From: Mycolicibacterium boenickei | Lineage (GTDB): Bacteria > Actinomycetota > Actinomycetes > Mycobacteriales > Mycobacteriaceae | Reading direction: 5' to 3' | NCBI RefSeq assembly: GCF_010731295.1 | Contig: NZ_AP022579.1 | Coordinates: forward strand, 5,642,001 to 5,706,000 | DNA length: 64,000 nt | Part shown: positions 38,494-46,416 of the stretch, piece by piece | How positions within the stretch are numbered: the first letter of the stretch is position 1 | Layout: each line of letters starts with the position of its first letter | Notes under the pieces: generated by a model | Seen by the model: only the letters and a program-made list of their open reading frames with translations | Told to the model about the DNA's origin: nothing | The model's database searches: none | Program-made: the position numbers and the translations under genes

Positions 38494-40059
38494 ATGGTGA
38501 CGCCGAGCATCGAGTACGGCCTGCTCTCCCCCATGCTGATCGTTTTCGGCGTGGGTGTGGCCGGTGTCCTGGTCGAGGCCTTCCTGCCCCGGCCGGCGCG
38601 GTACGGGGTACAGCTCGCCCTCGCACTGGGTGGGTTGGTGGCCGCCGTGGTGGCCGTGGTGCTGCTGGCCCGGGACCTGCAGGGCACCCCAGGGAAACCC
38701 GCGGTGCTCGGCTCGGTGGTCCTCGACGCCCCGGCACTGTTCCTGCAGGGGACGATCGCCCTCGTCGGGATTCTCGGCATCCTGCTCATCGCCGAACGCC
38801 AGTCCGCCGCCGAGACTTCCGGTGGCGCACGGGGACTGGACGGCTTCACCCCCCAGGCGTCGGCGGTACCGGGCAGCGTGGCCGAGCAACTGGCCACGAA
38901 GACCGGGGTGATGCAGACCGAGGTCTTCCCCCTGACCATGTTCGCGATCGGTGGCATGCTGCTGTTCGGAGCCGCCGATGATCTGCTGACCATGTTCATC
39001 GCGCTGGAGGTGCTCTCGCTTCCGCTGTACCTGCTGTGCGGGCTGGCCCGCCGCCGGCGCTTGCTGTCGCAGGAAGCGTCGCTGAAATACTTTCTGCTGG
39101 GGGCATTCTCGTCGGCGTTCTTCCTGTACGGCGCGGCCATGCTGTATGGCTACGCCGGCACCCTCGACCTCAACGGGATCGCCAACGCTGTGGTCACGAA
39201 GGAGCCCAACACCCCGTTGGCACTGATCGGAATCGGGCTACTGCTGGTCGGGCTGTTGTTCAAAGTCGGTGCCGTGCCCTTCCATTCGTGGATCCCCGAC
39301 GTGTACCAGGGTGCCCCCACCGCGATCACCGCGTTCATGGCGGCGGGCACCAAGATCGCCGCGTTCGGCGCCACGCTGCGCATCTTCTACGTCGCGCTGC
39401 CGCAGTTGCGCGATGACTGGCGGCCGGTCCTGTGGGCGATCGCGATCCTGACCATGGTCGTCGGCACCATCACGGCCGTGACCCAGACCGACGTCAAACG
39501 CATGCTGGCCTACTCGGCGGTGGCGCATTCGGGGTTCATCCTCACCGGTGTGATCGCAGCCAACCCCGCCGGGGTGTCCTCGACATTGTTCTACCTGTTC
39601 GCCTACGGCTTCAGCACGCTCGGCGCATTCGCGGTCGTCGGGCTGGTCCGGAACAGCACCGGCGAAGAGGCCACCGGCATGGCCCAGTGGGCCGGCCTGG
39701 GCCGGCGGTATCCGATTGTCGGCGTGGTGTTTTCACTGTTCCTGCTTGCGTTTGCCGGAATCCCGCTCACCAGTGGATTCGTCAGCAAGTTCGCGGTGTT
39801 CAAGGCCGCGGGCGAGGGCGGGGCGATTCCGCTGGTCGTCGTCGGCGTCGTCGCCAGTGCCGTCGCGGCCTACTTCTACGTCCGGGTGATCGTGCTGATG
39901 TTCTTCACCGAGCCGCCGGAGGACGCACCCGAGGTGGTCGTCCCCAGCGGCCTCAGCACGGCCGTCATCACCGTCACCGCTGCCGTCACATTCGCGCTCG
40001 GCGCCTTGCCGCAGCCGCTGCTGGACCTGGCCAACAGCGCCGAGACCTTCCTGCGCTGA
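38494..40059 (+). CDS. nuoN: NADH-quinone oxidoreductase subunit N
   Basis: 521-residue antiporter-like proton-pumping subunit. Conserved segments are FIALEVLSLPLYLLCGLARR, KVGAVPFHSWIPDVYQGAPT and TQTDVKRMLAYSAVAHSGF. A polar insert of about 45 residues after helix 3 (ETSGGARGLDGFTPQASAV) is absent from E. coli but typical of mycobacteria. GAGGGGGG precedes the ATG. Last nuo gene; 33 bases later a hydratase gene begins. Confidence 0.98.
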   Translation: MVTPSIEYGLLSPMLIVFGVGVAGVLVEAFLPRPARYGVQLALALGGLVAAVVAVVLLARDLQGTPGKPAVLGSVVLDAPALFLQGTIALVGILGILLIAERQSAAETSGGARGLDGFTPQASAVPGSVAEQLATKTGVMQTEVFPLTMFAIGGMLLFGAADDLLTMFIALEVLSLPLYLLCGLARRRRLLSQEASLKYFLLGAFSSAFFLYGAAMLYGYAGTLDLNGIANAVVTKEPNTPLALIGIGLLLVGLLFKVGAVPFHSWIPDVYQGAPTAITAFMAAGTKIAAFGATLRIFYVALPQLRDDWRPVLWAIAILTMVVGTITAVTQTDVKRMLAYSAVAHSGFILTGVIAANPAGVSSTLFYLFAYGFSTLGAFAVVGLVRNSTGEEATGMAQWAGLGRRYPIVGVVFSLFLLAFAGIPLTSGFVSKFAVFKAAGEGGAIPLVVVGVVASAVAAYFYVRVIVLMFFTEPPEDAPEVVVPSGLSTAVITVTAAVTFALGALPQPLLDLANSAETFLR

Positions 40060-40092
40060 TGGTTCCTCCAGCGAGCAGATTAGGTTCGAACG

Positions 40093-40860
40093 ATGACGAC
40101 CGTCCTGACCACTGACCACGGTGCCGTCCGCATCATCACCCTCAATCGACCGCAGGCGCGGAACGCCCTGGGACGTCAGTTGATCGAGGAACTGTACGGA
40201 GCCCTCGATGACGCCGACGCCGACGCGGCAGTACGCGTGGTCGTGCTCACCGGGACGGACCCCGCGTTCTGCGCCGGCGTCGACCTCAAAGAGGCGCAGA
40301 CGCTCGGCATGGAGTACTTCGCGGAGTTCCGGTCGCACAACTGCATCACCAAGACCGGCGAGCTGCGTACCCCGATCATCGGGGCGATCAACGGCGCGAC
40401 GTTCACCGGTGGACTGGAGATGGCGCTGGGCTGTGACTTCCTGATCGCCTCCCAACGGGCGGTGTTCGCCGATACCCACGCCCGAGTCGGCATCCTGCCC
40501 GGCGGCGGGATGACGGCGCGGCTGCCCCAGGTGGTCGGCGCCGCCATGGCGCGCAGGCTGTCGATGACCGGCGAGGTCGTCGACGCCGCCCGTGCCGAGC
40601 GCCTCGGCCTGGTGACCGAAGTGGTACCGCACGATCAGCTGCTCGACCGGGCGCTGGAACTGGCCGGTCAGATCGCCGAGGTGCCGGGCCCAATCATGGT
40701 TGGGCTCAAGGAGATCTACACCCGTGGTAGCGAGCCGGTGATCGGTCCCGCGCTCGCCGCCGAGCAGGCGATCGCGGGTGCGCAGGCGCGCGATTTCGAC
40801 GGGTTGGGCGACCGTTATCAGGCTGTGGCCCAGCGTAACCGGGGCCAGATCGATACCTAG
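40093..40860 (+). CDS. Enoyl-CoA hydratase/isomerase family protein
   Basis: 255-residue crotonase-fold enzyme. The oxyanion-hole segments are AFCAGVDLKE and the turn INGATFTGGLEMALGCD. The acid positions in the region HARVGILPGGGMTARLPQVVG differ from the two-glutamate pattern of true hydratases (only part is seen), so the reaction could be hydration or isomerisation. It follows nuoN by 33 bases and may be read through from nuo. Its stop TAG interlocks with the stop of the gene on the other strand (40857-40860). Confidence 0.9.
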   Translation: MTTVLTTDHGAVRIITLNRPQARNALGRQLIEELYGALDDADADAAVRVVVLTGTDPAFCAGVDLKEAQTLGMEYFAEFRSHNCITKTGELRTPIIGAINGATFTGGLEMALGCDFLIASQRAVFADTHARVGILPGGGMTARLPQVVGAAMARRLSMTGEVVDAARAERLGLVTEVVPHDQLLDRALELAGQIAEVPGPIMVGLKEIYTRGSEPVIGPALAAEQAIAGAQARDFDGLGDRYQAVAQRNRGQIDT

Positions 40861-42638
40861 CCGCCCCGGGTGGGCTCGACGATCGTCATCCCCGCTGCCG
40901 GGTCATCCATACCCGCCATCGCCGCACCCGCCTCGTCGAGGCCGATTCGCCGGGTCACCAACCGCTCCGGATCCAACGCACCCGACGCGATGAGGTCGAG
41001 CATCGCCGGATAGTCGACGGCAGGCATACCGTGCGACCCGAGGATCGCCAGTTCCTGGGCGATCACCCGGTCCATCGGGAACGCCGTCAGCGCGGCATCC
41101 CCGAGGAGCAGGCCGACTTGAATGTGCCGCCCACGCCGCCGCAATGAGGAGACCGAAGCGGCCGCGAGGTCCGGATGACCGAGCGCATCAACACCGATGT
41201 GCGCGCCACCTCCGGTGCGGGCGACGACTTCGATTGCAATGTCGGCACTTTCGCTGCTGTTGACGATTTCGTCGGCACCGAGGTCACGCACGGCGGCCAG
41301 GGCCGCCTCGCTCACGTCGACCGCGATGACGTTGGCGCCGAATGCTTTCGCGATCATCACCGCCGACAGCCCGACCCCGCCGCAGCCGTAGACCGCGACC
41401 CACTGACCGCACGCCACCTCTCCATGGGTGACCAGCGCCCGGAACGACGTCGCGAACCGGCAGCCCAACGAGGCGGCCGAGGCGAAGGAGACCTCGTCGG
41501 GCAACCGAACGAGATTGGCCTGAGCCCGCGGTACGGCCACCTGCTGGGCGAACGATCCCGGCAAGGTGAAGCCAGGCTGCTCCTGGTCGGGACAGACCTG
41601 CGCGTCACCGGCCACACAGAACTCGCACCGCCCGCAGCCCAGCACGAAGGGCGCCGTCACCCGGTCGCCCACCTGCCAGCCCGACACGTCGTCACCGACG
41701 GCCACGATGGTCCCGGCGAACTCATGTCCCGGAATGATCGGCAGCCCCACCGGGTCATGGCCGCGCCAGGCATGCCAGTCCGACCGGCACAGGCCGGTGG
41801 CGGCGACCTCGATGACCACTCCGTCGTCAGGACACTCGGGATCGGCCACCTCGACCACCGTCGGTAGGACGCCCACCTCGGAATACACCACTGCACGCAC
41901 AGGTGCGATGGTAGGCCGGGCCCGCCCGGTTCCGGACGGGCGTTTCAGGATGAAGCCGACGGTTCGTTCGCCAAGTCCGGGAATCGGCGGTGTCGAGCTC
42001 TCCACCTGCCGGCGTGCCTGTTCGACGACGGGCGTCTCCGGATCCAGCACCGACAGGTAGACCTCGTGGGCGGCAAGGGAATTCACCGCCACGTCGGTGT
42101 AACCGTCGACCACCTCGCAATGCGTCGGATCCGGCCCGTTCTCGAACAGCCAGGCCGGCGGGTCGGCGAGGCTGTCATACGCCGCCGCCACCGCGTGGGC
42201 GAACTCGATGTGATCACGCTGGTTGGGCGCATCCGGCGCCCAACTCGGCCCGCTGTACAGGGTGATCACCACGTCGGGACGCAGCGCCACGATCGTCTCG
42301 GCGATCTTCGCGCGCAGTTCGGGCGTGTCGCGGATGTTGCTGTCCGGAAAGTCCCAGAACTGCACGTCGTCCACCCCGACGATGGCGGCCGACCGGCGCT
42401 GCTCCCCCTCCCGCAGCGGTCCGGCCTCCTCGGGTGCCATACCCGCGATGCCCACCTCGCCCCGCGAGGCCAGGGCGTAATGCACGGTCTTGCCCGCCGA
42501 AGTCCACTTCGCGACCGCCGCGCAGACCCCGTACTCAGGGTCGTCCGGGTGCGGCACCAGCACCAGCGCGATACGCCAGTCCGAGGGTTCGAACTGCTCG
42601 CCGGGATGTGAGTATTCGTGATCAGAGGTGTGTTTCAG
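40857..42638 (-). CDS. PIG-L deacetylase / zinc alcohol dehydrogenase fusion
   Basis: One open frame joins two enzymes. The N-terminal 240 residues are a PIG-L (MshB/Mca type) zinc deacetylase: PHPDDPEYG and DHIEFAHAVAAAY hold the ligands. After the usual PIG-L end (ERTVGFILKR) and a linker of about 12 residues, a medium-chain zinc dehydrogenase of about 345 residues begins at VRAVVYSEVG. It has GLCRSDWHAW and PGHEFAG (catalytic zinc), CGRCEFC plus a later Cys (structural zinc) and YGCGGVGLSAV (NAD loop). The dehydrogenase could also start at its own GTG (41900). No ATG, GTG or TTG precedes the PIG-L part before the insertion element; CTG at 42638 is the only near candidate, or a start lies inside the element. 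Confidence 0.75.
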   Translation of the reverse strand: MKHTSDHEYSHPGEQFEPSDWRIALVLVPHPDDPEYGVCAAVAKWTSAGKTVHYALASRGEVGIAGMAPEEAGPLREGEQRRSAAIVGVDDVQFWDFPDSNIRDTPELRAKIAETIVALRPDVVITLYSGPSWAPDAPNQRDHIEFAHAVAAAYDSLADPPAWLFENGPDPTHCEVVDGYTDVAVNSLAAHEVYLSVLDPETPVVEQARRQVESSTPPIPGLGERTVGFILKRPSGTGRARPTIAPVRAVVYSEVGVLPTVVEVADPECPDDGVVIEVAATGLCRSDWHAWRGHDPVGLPIIPGHEFAGTIVAVGDDVSGWQVGDRVTAPFVLGCGRCEFCVAGDAQVCPDQEQPGFTLPGSFAQQVAVPRAQANLVRLPDEVSFASAASLGCRFATSFRALVTHGEVACGQWVAVYGCGGVGLSAVMIAKAFGANVIAVDVSEAALAAVRDLGADEIVNSSESADIAIEVVARTGGGAHIGVDALGHPDLAAASVSSLRRRGRHIQVGLLLGDAALTAFPMDRVIAQELAILGSHGMPAVDYPAMLDLIASGALDPERLVTRRIGLDEAGAAMAGMDDPAAGMTIVEPTRGG

Positions 42639-42675
42639 TGGGTGTGTGAATCGCGCCGTACGGGCCGGACTCCGG

Positions 42676-43112
42676 GTTGGCTTGGGTGCCTCACATGGTC
42701 GGCGCCGTGATCTTGTCCGCCAGGTCGCACGGGTCACTGATTGGGCCACCTCGAACGGGTATGTGGTTGGCGAAGTCATGACCGAGGTCGGGTCGGGGTG
42801 GAGCGGGAAGCGGTCGACGTTGTGCCGGATTCTGTCGGACCTGTCTGCTTGGGTAGTGGTCGTGGAACACCGTGACGGGTTGGCCCGCTTGGGGGTTGAG
42901 CATCTCGACGCGGCGTTGTCCGCGCAGGGCCGCCGCATCATGATGGCTGATCCGGGCGAGACCACCGATGAGTTGGTGGCGACATGATCGAGGTGCTGAC
43001 CTCGCTGTGCGCGGGCCGGTCTGGCTGCGGTGGCGCGCGGGACCGGGCGCTGCTGGCGGTCACCGCTATCAATCAGACTGAGCCTGCTGTCGAGGTGGGT
43101 GGCGGTGGCTAG
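42676..43112 (+). pseudogene. tnpA: Remnant IS607 serine recombinase (tnpA)
   Basis: Serine-recombinase fragment: DLVRQVARVTDWATSNGYVV, EVGSGWSGKR, VVVEHRDGLARLGVEHLDAA and ADPGETTDELVA match IS607 TnpA. It is broken in three ways. The N-terminal MerR-like helix-turn-helix is absent. The catalytic block reads LGASHGRRRDL where YARVSSxDQ is expected, so the nucleophilic serine is Ala and the arginine Leu. A one-base deletion near 42980 shifts the frame to a TGA at 42985; the rest (MIEVLTSLCA to AVTA) continues in another frame to a TAG at 43110. It cannot be active. Confidence 0.85.
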
Positions 43113-44565
43113 ATTCGAGGTCCTCGAGGGGTGGACTGCACAGGCATACCGGTTCGCGCTGGATCCCACGCCGACGCAGGTGCGGGCGTTGGCTTCTCAT
43201 GCTGGTGGGGCACGGTTCGCGCACAATCACATGTTGGCGTTGGTGAAGGCGGTGATGGATCAGCGCGCCGCTGAACGCAGCTACGACATCGACGAGGCGC
43301 AGTTGACGCCGGTGTTGGGGTGGTCGTTGCCGGCACTGCGAAAGGTCTGGAATCAGCGCAAGGCGTCATACGCACCGTGGTGGGGTGTGAACTCGAAGGA
43401 GGCCTACAACACCGGCCTGGATGGGTTGGCCCGCGGACTCGACGCGTGGTCGAAGTCCCGTAAAGGTGAGCGCAAGGGACCGGTGATCGGGTTTCCCCGG
43501 TTCAAGTCGGCTCGGGTGCCGAAGTCTGTGCGGTTCACCACCGGGACCATCCGGATCGAGGCTGACCGCCGCCATGTCACCCTGCCGCGGCTGGGTGCGG
43601 TCCGCACCCATGAATCGACCCGCAAGCTGGCCCGTCGCATAGAGGCCGGTACGGCGAGAATCTTGTCGGCCACCGTGCGCCAAGACAGCGCCGGGCGCTG
43701 GCACTGCGCCCTGCAGACCATTGTCGAAGCCAAGACCCGGCCGGCGCACGCACGCCGGTCGGCCCATCCGGTGGTTGGTGTCGATGTCGGGGTGAAAGCC
43801 GATGCCCTGCTGGTGGTCGCCACGCCCGATGGTCTCGAAGTCGAGCGTATCGCCGCGCCGAAGTCGCTGACCGCCGCGCAAGCCCGGTTGCGGGCCCTGC
43901 AGCGCCGAGCGGCCCGCCAGCACGGCCCCTACGATCCGGCTAGCCGCACCAAACAGAGGCCGTCAAAGCGGTGGCGGCGCACCCAGGCCCGGATCGGCCG
44001 CACCCACGCCCATGCCGCGGCGATGCGCCGCGACGTGCTGCACAAGGCCACCACCGCCCTGGCCCAGTCCCACGATGTGGTGGTGGCCGAAACCTTGAAC
44101 GCCGCGGGCATGCGCGCCAAGGGAGGAACCCGCAAGCGGGGCCTGAACCTAGCGCTGGCTGATGCTGCTCTGGCCGAGGTCCGTCGCATGCTGAGCTATA
44201 AAAGTCGTTGGTACGGCAGCACTCTGGTGGAGGCCGACCGATATTTTCCGTCGTCGAAGACCTGCACGGCCTGTGGGAGGCGAAAGTCAAACCTCACCCT
44301 GGCCGACCGGATCTTTGAGTGTGACGGCTGCGGTATGCGGATCGATCGTGATCTGGGTGCTGCAATCAACCTCGCCCGACTCGGCGTACCCACATCGTTG
44401 GGTGAACAGAGTCCCGCCGGGAGTGGCCCGGTGGCAGGACGTGGAGCCACGCGTGAGACCGACCCCGCGCCAGCGGGCGACGCAGCCGGCGATGAAACGT
44501 CAACCCCGCAACGCCACCCGGTGGATCAGACGGGGACCGCCTCACCGCAAGGCGAGGCTGCCTGA
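43105..44565 (+). CDS. tnpB: TnpB, RNA-guided endonuclease-like transposon protein
   Basis: 486-residue TnpB of an IS607-type element, ancestor-like to Cas12. The GTG at 43105 (MARFEVLEGWTAQ) overlaps the tnpA remnant stop; a GTG at 43099 is an alternative. The RuvC acids are intact: GVDVGVKADALLV (Asp), VVVAETLNAAGM (Glu) and DRDLGAAINLA (Asp). A zinc finger, CTACGRR and CDGCGMR, sits between the last two. The C-terminal 60 residues are low-complexity (Gly, Pro, Ala, Thr) and overlap the likely guide-RNA scaffold. No stop or frameshift is present, so the nuclease may still be made although the recombinase is dead. Confidence 0.9.
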   Translation: MARFEVLEGWTAQAYRFALDPTPTQVRALASHAGGARFAHNHMLALVKAVMDQRAAERSYDIDEAQLTPVLGWSLPALRKVWNQRKASYAPWWGVNSKEAYNTGLDGLARGLDAWSKSRKGERKGPVIGFPRFKSARVPKSVRFTTGTIRIEADRRHVTLPRLGAVRTHESTRKLARRIEAGTARILSATVRQDSAGRWHCALQTIVEAKTRPAHARRSAHPVVGVDVGVKADALLVVATPDGLEVERIAAPKSLTAAQARLRALQRRAARQHGPYDPASRTKQRPSKRWRRTQARIGRTHAHAAAMRRDVLHKATTALAQSHDVVVAETLNAAGMRAKGGTRKRGLNLALADAALAEVRRMLSYKSRWYGSTLVEADRYFPSSKTCTACGRRKSNLTLADRIFECDGCGMRIDRDLGAAINLARLGVPTSLGEQSPAGSGPVAGRGATRETDPAPAGDAAGDETSTPQRHPVDQTGTASPQGEAA

Positions 44566-44566
44566 T
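44525..44566 (+). ncRNA. Candidate 3' hairpin of the TnpB guide (omega) RNA
   Basis: At the 3' end of tnpB, GCCTCACC (44539-44546) pairs with GGCGAGGC (44551-44558) around a GCAA tetraloop, with one A-C mismatch. ATCAG (44525-44529) and CTGAT (44562-44566) form an outer stem. TnpB guide RNAs overlap the end of tnpB and run through the element end into flanking DNA, so this position fits. The transcript itself is not shown. Confidence 0.4.
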
Positions 44567-44622
44567 GAACCCGCGAACTCACATTCGCACACCAAAAGGC
44601 AACGGGAACGGTTGCACGGCCC

Positions 44623-45018
44623 TCACCCCCGCGTGTTGTGGGCGGAGCGGATCAGCCAGCGTCCGTCGTGTTCGACGAGAACGTAGCTGATGATGCCACT
44701 GCGATTCTGCGCCTGCGCTCCCGGCTGGACGTGACCCGGCCAGTCCCACCGGGTGTGCACGAGCGCCACACCCGGTGCGATCTCGTCGATTGTCTCGACC
44801 CGCTGGCTGTAGTTCCGCTTCTGTCGGACAACGGATTCCGGCACATCCCGGTGGCCTGCGACATTGTCGTCGCGCGAGGTCCACCACAGGCCGCTGTGCG
44901 CGACGAAGTCGGCGTCCTCGGTGAAGTACCGGCCCCATCCGTCCATATCGTGCGCGATCCACAGCTCGGTCGTCGCGGCCATGACGGTCCTGATGTCGTG
45001 CTGGTCCTTCGCGTTCAT
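44623..45018 (-). CDS. NTF2/SnoaL-like protein (SgcJ type)
   Basis: 131-residue cone-fold protein. The ATG at 45018 gives MNAKDQHDIRTVMAATTELW; an earlier in-frame start adds eight residues without a ribosome site. Typical parts are DMDGWGRYFTEDADFV, RWDWPGHVQPG and EHDGRWLIRSAHNTRG. It is the third gene of a unit with an FMN monooxygenase and an MFS transporter. It may bind or isomerise the monooxygenase product. Its end lies 29 bases from the IS607-type element. Confidence 0.75.
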   Translation of the reverse strand: MNAKDQHDIRTVMAATTELWIAHDMDGWGRYFTEDADFVAHSGLWWTSRDDNVAGHRDVPESVVRQKRNYSQRVETIDEIAPGVALVHTRWDWPGHVQPGAQAQNRSGIISYVLVEHDGRWLIRSAHNTRG

Positions 45019-45051
45019 AGCACCAGTGTTGGACCTCAACAATGGTTCATG

Positions 45052-46416
45052 TCAACCCCAGTCCTGCGGCCGGTAGGCAGCGCCCGGATGCTGAGGGGCC
45101 AGCAATGGCCCACCGCCGCCGAGCCGCTCCCGCAGTGTGCCCCGCTCGGCTCGGTCGGGCACCCGGCCCCGACGACGCAGTTCGGGCACGACATGGCGGG
45201 CGAAGTCGGCAAAGGTGCCCGGGGTCGTGACGTAGGCGAGGTTGAACCCGTCGACGTCGGCCTCGTCGACCCAACGTTCGAGTTCGTCGGCCACCTCGGC
45301 CGGTGACCCCACCACCACCGGGCCACGCCCGCCGAGCCCGACCTCGTCGGCCAACTCCCCCGCCGTCCAGTTCCGGTCCGACGTGGTGAACGATGCCAGC
45401 GCAGAACGATTGGCCTCGGTCTGGACGTACCGCAGGGGTTCGTCGGCCCCGAGTTCGGCCAGATCGACCCCGGTCCAGCCACCGAACAGCGCCAGCGCGC
45501 CTTCGGTGCTGACAAACCGCCGGTAGTCGTGCAACTTGGCGACCGCCTCGTCGTGGGTTTCGGCGACGATCGGGGTCACCATCGTGAACACCTTGATGGA
45601 CCGGGGATCTCGCCCGTGTTCAGCGGCGGCGGCGCGCAATGCCTTGACCGGCTTGGCCACGATTTCCGGCGTGGGGCCCGATACGAACACGGCCTCGGCG
45701 TGTGCCGCGGCGAACCGGACCCCTCGCGGCGAGGCGCCCGCCTGAAACAACATCGGCGTGCGCTGCGGAGACGGTTCGCACAGGAACGGTCCCGGGACGC
45801 TGAAGTAGCGCCCTTTGTGTTCGATGTCATGGACTTTCGCCGGATCGGTGAACACGCCGCGTTCCCGGTCGCGGACGACGGCGTCGGGTTCCCAGGACGC
45901 CTCCCAGAGCTTGTAGCAGACCTCGAGGTACTCCTCGGCGATCTCGTACCGCTCGTCATGCGGGATCTGGGCATCCAGACCCAGATTCCGGGCGGCGCTG
46001 TCGAGATACGAGGTGACGATGTTCCAGGCAACCCGACCGCCCGTCAGGTGATCCAGCGTGGAGAACCGGCGCGCCAACGCGTACGGCTGCTCATAGGTCA
46101 ACGACGCCGTGACACCGAAGCCGAGGGTCTCGGTGACCGCGGCCATGGCCGAAACCGCCAGCGTCGGGTCGTTGACCGGCACCTGTGCGGCGTCGGCCAC
46201 CGCCGTATCCCGCGAACCGCCGTACACGTCGTAGACGCCGAGCACGTCGGCCAGAAACAGCGCGTCGAAGCCCCCGGCCTCCAGCGTGCGGGCCAGTTCC
46301 GTCCAGTACCCCAGTTCTCGGTACCGGTAGCCCTGGTCTTCGGGATGACGCCACAAACCCGCGGACTGGTGCCCGACGCAGGCCATGTCGAAGGCGTTGA
46401 GATAGATCCTGGTCAT
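45052..46416 (-). CDS. NtaA/DszA/DmoA-family FMN-dependent monooxygenase
   Basis: 454-residue two-component monooxygenase of the luciferase superfamily, using FMNH2 from a separate reductase. Family blocks are DALFLADVLGVYDVYGG, DHLTGGRVAWNIVTSYLDSAARN, HDERYEIAEEYLEVCYKLWE and TPMLFQAGASPRGVRFAA. Relatives oxidise dimethyl sulfide, nitrilotriacetate, sulfonates or dibenzothiophene sulfone. The ATG overlaps the stop of the MFS transporter gene (ATGA), so uptake and oxidation appear coupled. No reductase gene lies in the window next to it. Substrate unknown. Confidence 0.9.
   Translation of the reverse strand: MTRIYLNAFDMACVGHQSAGLWRHPEDQGYRYRELGYWTELARTLEAGGFDALFLADVLGVYDVYGGSRDTAVADAAQVPVNDPTLAVSAMAAVTETLGFGVTASLTYEQPYALARRFSTLDHLTGGRVAWNIVTSYLDSAARNLGLDAQIPHDERYEIAEEYLEVCYKLWEASWEPDAVVRDRERGVFTDPAKVHDIEHKGRYFSVPGPFLCEPSPQRTPMLFQAGASPRGVRFAAAHAEAVFVSGPTPEIVAKPVKALRAAAAEHGRDPRSIKVFTMVTPIVAETHDEAVAKLHDYRRFVSTEGALALFGGWTGVDLAELGADEPLRYVQTEANRSALASFTTSDRNWTAGELADEVGLGGRGPVVVGSPAEVADELERWVDEADVDGFNLAYVTTPGTFADFARHVVPELRRRGRVPDRAERGTLRERLGGGGPLLAPQHPGAAYRPQDWG

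Larger units (their letters stand above)
42641..44593. mobile_element. IS607-type element, degenerate
   Basis: Carries a decayed serine recombinase and an intact tnpB in the IS607 order, with the tnpB start overlapping the tnpA end. Suggested ends are GGTGTGTGAAT at 42641-42651 and its near reverse complement ATTCGCACACC ending at 44593 (10 of 11 match). IS607 elements usually lack clear inverted repeats and target duplications, so these ends are tentative. The left end lies two bases from the fusion gene's reading frame. The recombinase 5' part is missing, so the left boundary may instead be a deletion point. Confidence 0.7.

Noticed and set aside
42641..44593. Reading the TnpB gene as a Cas12-type CRISPR effector
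   Set aside because: No repeat array or other cas genes are present, and the tnpA remnant and overlap identify an IS607-type element.
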